From Collinsella sp. AM18-10 (GTDB taxonomy: Bacteria > Actinomycetota > Coriobacteriia > Coriobacteriales > Coriobacteriaceae): a DNA stretch of 55,475 nt. The translations under genes and the position numbers were made by a program. The DNA lies in contig NZ_QRJO01000013.1 in assembly GCF_003471585.1 (NCBI RefSeq), positions 1 through 55,475 of the forward strand, written 5' to 3'. How positions within the stretch are numbered: position 1 is the first letter of the stretch; each line of letters starts with the position of its first letter. Below the pieces are notes generated by a model. It made no database searches, was not told the origin of the DNA, and was given only the letters and a program-made list of their open reading frames with translations. Below are positions 50,873-55,475 of the stretch, piece by piece.

Positions 50873-50979
50873 TAGTCATTGGGGACGTTCTTAAACGACT
50901 GGGCAAAGGGGACACTCTTGATGCACTTGGCACTTGGGGACGTTCCTTTTGTGCCGGCAGTTTGGGACACTCCTTGCGT
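50873..50979. repeat. Half copy of the 56-nt palindrome plus a hairpin
   Basis: TAGTCATTGGGGACGTTC and onwards (50873-50900) matches one arm and the centre of the palindromes at 33778 and 35307, but the other arm is missing. About 30 bp later GGCAC and GTGCC (about 50929-50955) enclose another GGGGACGTTCC segment. The region up to 51020 has no gene; it looks like a graveyard of this repeat family. Confidence 0.5.
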
Positions 50980-51021
50980 TAAGAGGCTGGCGTGCGTCAA
51001 CCTGTTCTCATTGCGGCAAAA

Positions 51022-51055
51022 AATCGCCCCGTTCTCGGTTGAGGACGGGGCGATT
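51022..51055 (-). terminator. Terminator of pepT
   Basis: AATCGCCCCGTTCTC (51022-51036) pairs with GAGGACGGGGCGATT (51041-51055), with one G-T pair and a 4-nt loop. On the minus strand it is followed by TTTTTT. It lies 26 bp beyond the pepT stop codon. Confidence 0.88.
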
Positions 51056-51081
51056 CGTCTTTTGGACTTGTGCAGCCAGGC

Positions 51082-52329
51082 TTATGCAAAGCGGGAGACG
51101 AGCTCCTGGAGCACGTCGGTCATCTTGACGAGCGAACTGACCGGGACGAATTCGTTGACGCCGTGGTAGCAATAGCCGCCGGTGGAAAGGTTGGGGCAGG
51201 GCAGACCGCGGAACGACAGCTGAGCGCCGTCGGTGCCGCCACGAATCGGCAGCACTTGGGGCTCAACGCCGCAGGCAAGGTAGGCTTCCTTGGCAACATC
51301 AATAAGCTCGGGAAAGTCACAAACGATCTCGGCCATATTTCGATATTGCTGCTTAATCTCGACCGTCACGCGCTCCTCACCCAGACGCTGGTTGAGCATC
51401 GAGGCGGCGGCATCAATAAGGTCGAGTTTCTGCTGGAACTTGGCGGCGTCATGGTCGCGGACGATGTAGCGCGCCGTGGCGTGGTCGACGGTTGCAGATA
51501 CACCCTCAAGGTGATAAAAGCCCTCGTAGCCTTCCGTATACTCCGGGCGCTGCACGTAGGGGAGCAACGCGTTGAAGTCGCAGAACAGATTGCCTGCGTT
51601 GACCATACGGCCCTTAGCGTCGCCCGGGTGGATGGACTGGCCCTCAAAGCAGACAGTCGCCTCGGCGGCGTTAAAGCACTCCCACTCCAGCTCGCCGATG
51701 GGGCCGCCGTCGACCGTGTAGGCGTACTTGCAGCCAAAGGTATCGATATCCAGCAGCTCGGCTCCGTGGCCGATCTCCTCGTCAGGGCAGAAGCAAATGC
51801 CGAGTGCGGGATGGGGCAGAGAAGGGTCCTGAGCGATACGCGCGACAAGTGACATGATCTCGGCGACGCCTGCCTTGTCGTCCGCGCCCAGCAGCGTGGT
51901 GCCATCGCTGCAGACCAGGTCCTCACCCGCGAGGTCATTCAGGGCGGGAAGCTTGGCGGTACTCATGGCAACGGGCTTACCGTCAACCGTGCCGCAGACC
52001 AGGTCGCCGCCTTCGTAGTGTACGATGTGCGGCTTCACGCCGGCGCCCGGTGCAACTTCGGTGGTGTCGAGATGGGCGATCAGGCCCAGGGCGGGCTTGT
52101 CCTCAGCGCCCGCACTTGCGGGGATATGCGCACAGACATAGGCGTGCTCGGTCACGTGGGCATCTTCCGCACCAAGCTCGCGCAGCTCTTCAGCCAGCAC
52201 GTTGGCAAGGTCAAACTGAACGGCGCTCGAGGGTACCTGGTCGCAGTTTGCATCCTCGGACTGCGTGTTGATCTGGACGTAGCGCAAAAAGCGCTCGAGA
52301 ACATCGGGGTTCGTGGTGGTGTTTTCCAT
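51082..52329 (-). CDS. pepT: Peptidase T (tripeptidase)
   Basis: The 415-residue product is a cytosolic M20B zinc aminopeptidase that removes the N-terminal residue of tripeptides. It has LIAHLDTTEVAPG, the metal-bridging aspartate in LLGADDKAGVAEIM, CFCPDEEIGHGAELLD and the C-terminal RGGTDGAQLSFRGLPCPNL. The start at 52329 (MENTTTNPD) has GGAG upstream; the longer frame upstream is not needed. It is divergent from the DtxR-like gene and ends at a strong terminator. Confidence 0.93.
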   Translation of the reverse strand: MENTTTNPDVLERFLRYVQINTQSEDANCDQVPSSAVQFDLANVLAEELRELGAEDAHVTEHAYVCAHIPASAGAEDKPALGLIAHLDTTEVAPGAGVKPHIVHYEGGDLVCGTVDGKPVAMSTAKLPALNDLAGEDLVCSDGTTLLGADDKAGVAEIMSLVARIAQDPSLPHPALGICFCPDEEIGHGAELLDIDTFGCKYAYTVDGGPIGELEWECFNAAEATVCFEGQSIHPGDAKGRMVNAGNLFCDFNALLPYVQRPEYTEGYEGFYHLEGVSATVDHATARYIVRDHDAAKFQQKLDLIDAAASMLNQRLGEERVTVEIKQQYRNMAEIVCDFPELIDVAKEAYLACGVEPQVLPIRGGTDGAQLSFRGLPCPNLSTGGYCYHGVNEFVPVSSLVKMTDVLQELVSRFA

Positions 52330-52449
52330 AAAGACCGCTCCAATCTTGGTCGTCGTGTGCAACAAGAACTCTAGCACGGTATGCCACGGCATACCGCGAC
52401 GCTTGGATGGGGTAGAATCAGCCATTGAATGCAGAAGGGACGGAAGATC

Positions 52450-52872
52450 ATGGATACGACAAATAGCTCGCGCGAACTACATCTGACGGTGGCGAACGAA
52501 GACTACTTGGAGTGCATGGTTCGCATTGAAAGCGAAGAGGGGGAAACCAACGGCGTGCGATCGGTCGACATCGCGCAGCGCCTTGGCGTCTCCAAGGCAT
52601 CGGTCAATAAAGCGGTTTCGGCGCTCAAGGCATCCGAGCTTGTCGAGCAATCGCACTATGGCAAGGTAATCCTGACCGATCGTGGCCGCGAGGTTGGCAC
52701 GGCTATCTGGTACCGTCATCGCCTCATCCGCACGTTTTTGGTTCAGGAGCTCGGTGTCGAATTTGAGCGAGCCGATTCCGAGGCCTGCATGATGGAGCAT
52801 GCGCTATCCGAGGACACGATGAGCCGCTGGCTCGCCTATCTCGAAAAGCAGGGAATCAGCGTCGAGGAATAG
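52450..52872 (+). CDS. DtxR/MntR-family metal-dependent regulator
   Basis: This 140-residue protein has the DtxR winged helix (NEDYLECMVRIE, VRSVDIAQRLGVSKASVNKAVSALK, VILTDRGREVG) and a dimerisation domain (RHRLIRTFLVQELGV). Metal ligands are suggested by E and H residues in EACMMEHALSEDT. It lacks the C-terminal SH3-like domain, like MntR. It would repress metal uptake genes in the presence of Mn or Fe. ATG 52450 follows GGAAG. A homocysteine methyltransferase-like gene begins 10 bp later. Confidence 0.85.
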   Translation: MDTTNSSRELHLTVANEDYLECMVRIESEEGETNGVRSVDIAQRLGVSKASVNKAVSALKASELVEQSHYGKVILTDRGREVGTAIWYRHRLIRTFLVQELGVEFERADSEACMMEHALSEDTMSRWLAYLEKQGISVEE

Positions 52873-52882
52873 CGGGATATAT

Positions 52883-53776
52883 ATGGATACGAGTTATTAC
52901 AACCGCTTTGGTGCCGAGGAACTTACGCGCCGCTTGTCGAGCGAGACCTTGTTGGCGCAGGGCCCCATGGGCAGTGTTCTGTTGAGTGAGTACGATGCCG
53001 CCGATATTCCACCGGCGTTTTGGAATCTGGCAGAGCCGCAGACCGTTTCTCGTATCCATCGCTTGTATGTCGCCGCCGGCGCGCAGGTACTCATTACCAA
53101 TACCTTTCAGGCATCAAGCTATGCCCTCACGCACGACCAGATTGCGCCGTCCGTGGCGGAGGTCAATCGCGGGGCCGTCGACGATGCCCGCCAGGCGCAC
53201 CCTCAGCTGCTGCTGGGCTCGATGGGTCCGATCGGTATTGAGTGGTTTGCCGAGGACTCTGCCGAGTTTCGTGAGATCCGAGGCATTGCGCGCGAACAGG
53301 CGCACGCCTTACTCAATGCTGGTGTTGATGGTCTGCTGATCGAGACGGTGACGTCTATCCGTAATTTGCAGCCCATGCTTGCCGGCGCTCGAGATGCCGC
53401 TGACGGCATGCCTGTCCTGGTGAGTTTTGTCGTTGATGACAAAGGCGACCTGTTGGGCGATGGCCTCAATATCGAGGCAGCCGTTTTGTACGCCGAAAAA
53501 CACGGCGCAAACTCGGTTGGTGTTAATTGCTGTTCGCTTGCGGCCGCGAACGCGGCGGTGCCCAGGATGGTTGCATCGGCGACTACTCCCGTCACGGTGC
53601 GTCCCAACGTGGGCGATCCGGTCCAGACTCAGGATGGCCCCGTATGGCACGAGAACCCCGAAGCTTTCGCGCGCGCATGCATCGAATGGAGACATGCCGG
53701 TGCCGCAATGGTGGGCAGTTGCTGTGGAACCACGGCAATCACTACGGCAGCGATGGCCGAGGCGCTCGATATATAA
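52883..53776 (+). CDS. Homocysteine S-methyltransferase family protein
   Basis: The 297-residue product has the barrel fold of homocysteine/betaine methyltransferases: AQGPMGSVLLSEYD, ITNTFQASSYAL, GANSVGVNCC and VGSCCGTT, the last two giving the three zinc-binding cysteines. It lacks the cobalamin and folate modules of MetH, so it could act with a separate methyl donor such as S-methylmethionine or as a MetH-like stand-alone unit. It is 10 bp after the DtxR-like gene and may be cotranscribed. A good terminator follows. Confidence 0.85.
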   Translation: MDTSYYNRFGAEELTRRLSSETLLAQGPMGSVLLSEYDAADIPPAFWNLAEPQTVSRIHRLYVAAGAQVLITNTFQASSYALTHDQIAPSVAEVNRGAVDDARQAHPQLLLGSMGPIGIEWFAEDSAEFREIRGIAREQAHALLNAGVDGLLIETVTSIRNLQPMLAGARDAADGMPVLVSFVVDDKGDLLGDGLNIEAAVLYAEKHGANSVGVNCCSLAAANAAVPRMVASATTPVTVRPNVGDPVQTQDGPVWHENPEAFARACIEWRHAGAAMVGSCCGTTAITTAAMAEALDI

Positions 53777-53781
53777 AGGGC

Positions 53782-53812
53782 AAAACCGCTCCATACGGGG
53801 CGGTTTTTTATT
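53782..53812 (+). terminator. Terminator of the dtxR-methyltransferase unit
   Basis: AAAACCGCTCC (53782-53792) pairs with GGGGCGGTTTT (53797-53807) across ATAC, with one G-T pair, and is followed by TTTATTG. Confidence 0.85.
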
Positions 53813-53933
53813 GCTTGCATGTCCTCGGCAGCATTTGCCCAAATGGTGAATGCTGGTGCCGGCAGGTTGCCGAGTGTGTATCGCGGGTATACCTCATGCG
53901 TACCATGATCCAAACACTGTGAGGTGTCTGCGC

Positions 53934-55334
53934 GTGTGCGCGATAATTCATTTTGGAACTGACGGTTGGCGCGCTCGCGTCGATGAGGACTTCACTGCCG
54001 ATAACGTTGCCCGTATCGCCGATGCCGTCGGCGAGTTGTGGCAAAAGACCAATCCGGGCAAAACGGTATATATAGGGTTCGACACTCGGCCCCTGGCGCG
54101 CGAGTTCGCTGAGCTTGCGGCGGGTGTGCTAGCAGCGCACGGGCTAGACGCCGTGCTCGCTTCGCGACCTGTTCCGACCCCTGCTCTTACGTGGGCGGCG
54201 GCTTATGACGGTGAGGCGTGCGGCGCGCTCATGGTGACGGGGTCCCATCATCCGCAGGGTTATCTGTGTCTCAAGATTCGCATGGGTGACGGCTCGACCG
54301 CCAACCAGGATGTCATCGAAGAGCTCGAAGAGACCATGGCTCCCGAGCCAATGGGGATCGAGGGGCAATATCGCACCGCGGATATCATTCCTGACTATAT
54401 GCAAGCGGTGGCATCGTTTGTCGATGCCGAAGCCATCCGCGCCGCGCACCTGCGCGTGGTTGTTGACCCCATGGGCGGCGCAGCCCAGGGCTATCTAGCC
54501 GACTTGCTGCGCGAGCTTGGCGTTGAGGTGCACGAGATTCACGCCGGGCAGGCGCCTGACCAAGAGGATATCTGCCCCGACCCCGTTGAGCCGTGGGTGG
54601 ACGCTTGCGAGCATACGGTTATCGAGGACGGAGCTTGCGCTGGCCTGGTGACCGACGGCGACGCCGACCGTATCGGCGCGGTTGACGAGCGCGGCAGATA
54701 TATACATCCGCATCAGATCATGGCGCTCGTTTTGGGCGACTTGGTTCAATTTCGTAATTTGGAGGGGCGCGTCGTCGTCAATCTTTCGTGCTCGACGCTC
54801 GTGCGTCGCATTGCCGAGGCGCTTGGCTGCCGCGTGACCGTCAAACCAGTCGGTTTCAAATATATAGCGGCAGAGATGAAGAAGGGTGGCGTCCTCATAG
54901 GCGGCGAAGAAGCCGGTGGTATCGGCATCGCCGCGCATATGCCCGAGCGCGATGGAATCCTCGCCTGTCTGATTCTGTGTGAGCTTATGGCAAAGACGGA
55001 CGCGCCTTTGGGCGTTCTGGTCGACCAACTCGAGGACAGTTTTGGTAAGACGAGTTACGGTCGACGCGATTTGCGCCTTGAGGCCGAAGATGCCGAAACG
55101 TTACGAACCCTGCTGCCGGGCGTAAACCCCAAGTCGATTTGTGGCAAGGTGCCGCAAAACGTTAGTCATATGGATGGCTTGCGTTTAGCATTCGAGGATG
55201 ACACGTGGCTGCTGGTCCGTCCTAGCGGGACCGAACCAGTGGTGCGCGTCTACGCCGAGGGGTTCTCGGTGGAAGAGCGTGATGAGTTGCTCGATGCTGG
55301 CTGTGCTTTAGCTAGGGGAACGTATCCGCTTTAA
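53934..55334 (+). CDS. Phosphoglucomutase/phosphomannomutase family protein
   Basis: The 466-residue product moves a phosphate between C1 and C6 of hexose phosphates. It has FGTDGWRA at the start, a catalytic-serine loop reading MVTGSHHPQGYLCLK instead of the more usual TASHNPxxxNGxK, metal-binding VTDGDADRIGA, the sugar-binding GGEEAGG (normally EESGG) and the phosphate-binding RPSGTEPVVRVY. It starts at GTG 53934, preceded by GAGGTG. The changed loops suggest a diverged subgroup, possibly with another sugar substrate. Confidence 0.88.
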   Translation: MCAIIHFGTDGWRARVDEDFTADNVARIADAVGELWQKTNPGKTVYIGFDTRPLAREFAELAAGVLAAHGLDAVLASRPVPTPALTWAAAYDGEACGALMVTGSHHPQGYLCLKIRMGDGSTANQDVIEELEETMAPEPMGIEGQYRTADIIPDYMQAVASFVDAEAIRAAHLRVVVDPMGGAAQGYLADLLRELGVEVHEIHAGQAPDQEDICPDPVEPWVDACEHTVIEDGACAGLVTDGDADRIGAVDERGRYIHPHQIMALVLGDLVQFRNLEGRVVVNLSCSTLVRRIAEALGCRVTVKPVGFKYIAAEMKKGGVLIGGEEAGGIGIAAHMPERDGILACLILCELMAKTDAPLGVLVDQLEDSFGKTSYGRRDLRLEAEDAETLRTLLPGVNPKSICGKVPQNVSHMDGLRLAFEDDTWLLVRPSGTEPVVRVYAEGFSVEERDELLDAGCALARGTYPL

Positions 55335-55475
55335 CCATGAGACTGCCTTATATAAAGAGATGCTCGGCGAGCGGTAGTTAACGGCTGGCAAACGTTAGTC
55401 GGATCCCAAATTGTGTAGGAAATGTGTACGCCCAGATTCCCGCCCCCGGGGGCCCTCCGGTCTGGCAATATATCT
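55335..55475. other. Non-coding end of the window
   Basis: No gene is visible. A GC-rich dyad, CCAGA (55432-55436) and TCTGG (55461-55465) around CCCCCGGGGG, lies near the end and may belong to a leader or terminator whose context is cut off. Confidence 0.3.

Noticed and set aside
55335..55475. Riboswitch or tRNA at the end of the window
   Set aside because: No cloverleaf or known aptamer motif could be built; only a GC-rich dyad is visible and the context is cut off.

Overview
The window reads as a high-GC Actinomycetota chromosome segment, most likely a gut Coriobacteriia of the Collinsella type. This is inferred from codon bias, protein flavour and the 3'-end repeat families; no 16S is present. 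No tRNA, rRNA, CRISPR array or intact mobile element was seen. Genes are tightly packed on both strands, and most intergenic gaps hold strong hairpins, palindromic repeats or operator-like dyads.

Layout. 1-1.6 kb: transaldolase-like aldolase, then a decayed cassette that looks like the remains of a diversity-generating retroelement (lectin-like variable tail plus a frameshifted Avd-like four-helix protein, no reverse transcriptase). 1.8-9 kb: tex, then a minus-strand operon (SDR dehydrogenase, OFA-type MFS carrier, Gfo/Idh dehydrogenase) facing a divergent LysR regulator, followed by very long perfect hairpins. 9-18 kb: MarR plus a heterodimeric multidrug-type ABC exporter, a Fic protein, PdxK-type kinase, a TIGR04076-like protein, LMW phosphatase and a DUF4143 ATPase. 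18-26 kb: MFS efflux protein and a divergent hydroxyarylate-decarboxylase locus: a fusion of an LpdD-like domain with an IPP-isomerase-like Nudix domain, a DASS-type permease, an LpdC-like UbiD decarboxylase, the flavin prenyltransferase UbiX/LpdB and a MerR regulator. 26-34 kb: second DUF4143 ATPase, membrane protein of unknown function, aldose-epimerase-like protein, polar amino-acid ABC importer and an M20 peptidase. 34-41 kb: prfA, prmC (with a large insertion), hicAB, a TsaC/Sua5 protein, glpK and upp. 41-48 kb: the complete F1Fo ATP synthase operon. 48-55.5 kb: murA, LCP-family protein, pepT, DtxR-like regulator, homocysteine methyltransferase-like protein and a phosphohexomutase.

The most unusual signals are: (1) a roughly 110-140 nt structured element present three times, each directly after a stop codon (aldose epimerase, prfA, LCP gene), whose stems change sequence but stay paired while its loops and linkers are conserved; (2) the LpdD-Nudix fusion beside UbiD/UbiX, which lacks the isomerase catalytic cysteine and may supply the prenyl donor for the prenylated-flavin cofactor; (3) phased palindromic operators in front of both DUF4143 ATPases, of fic and of the marR-ABC operon; (4) long, perfectly paired inverted repeats placed just after stop codons.
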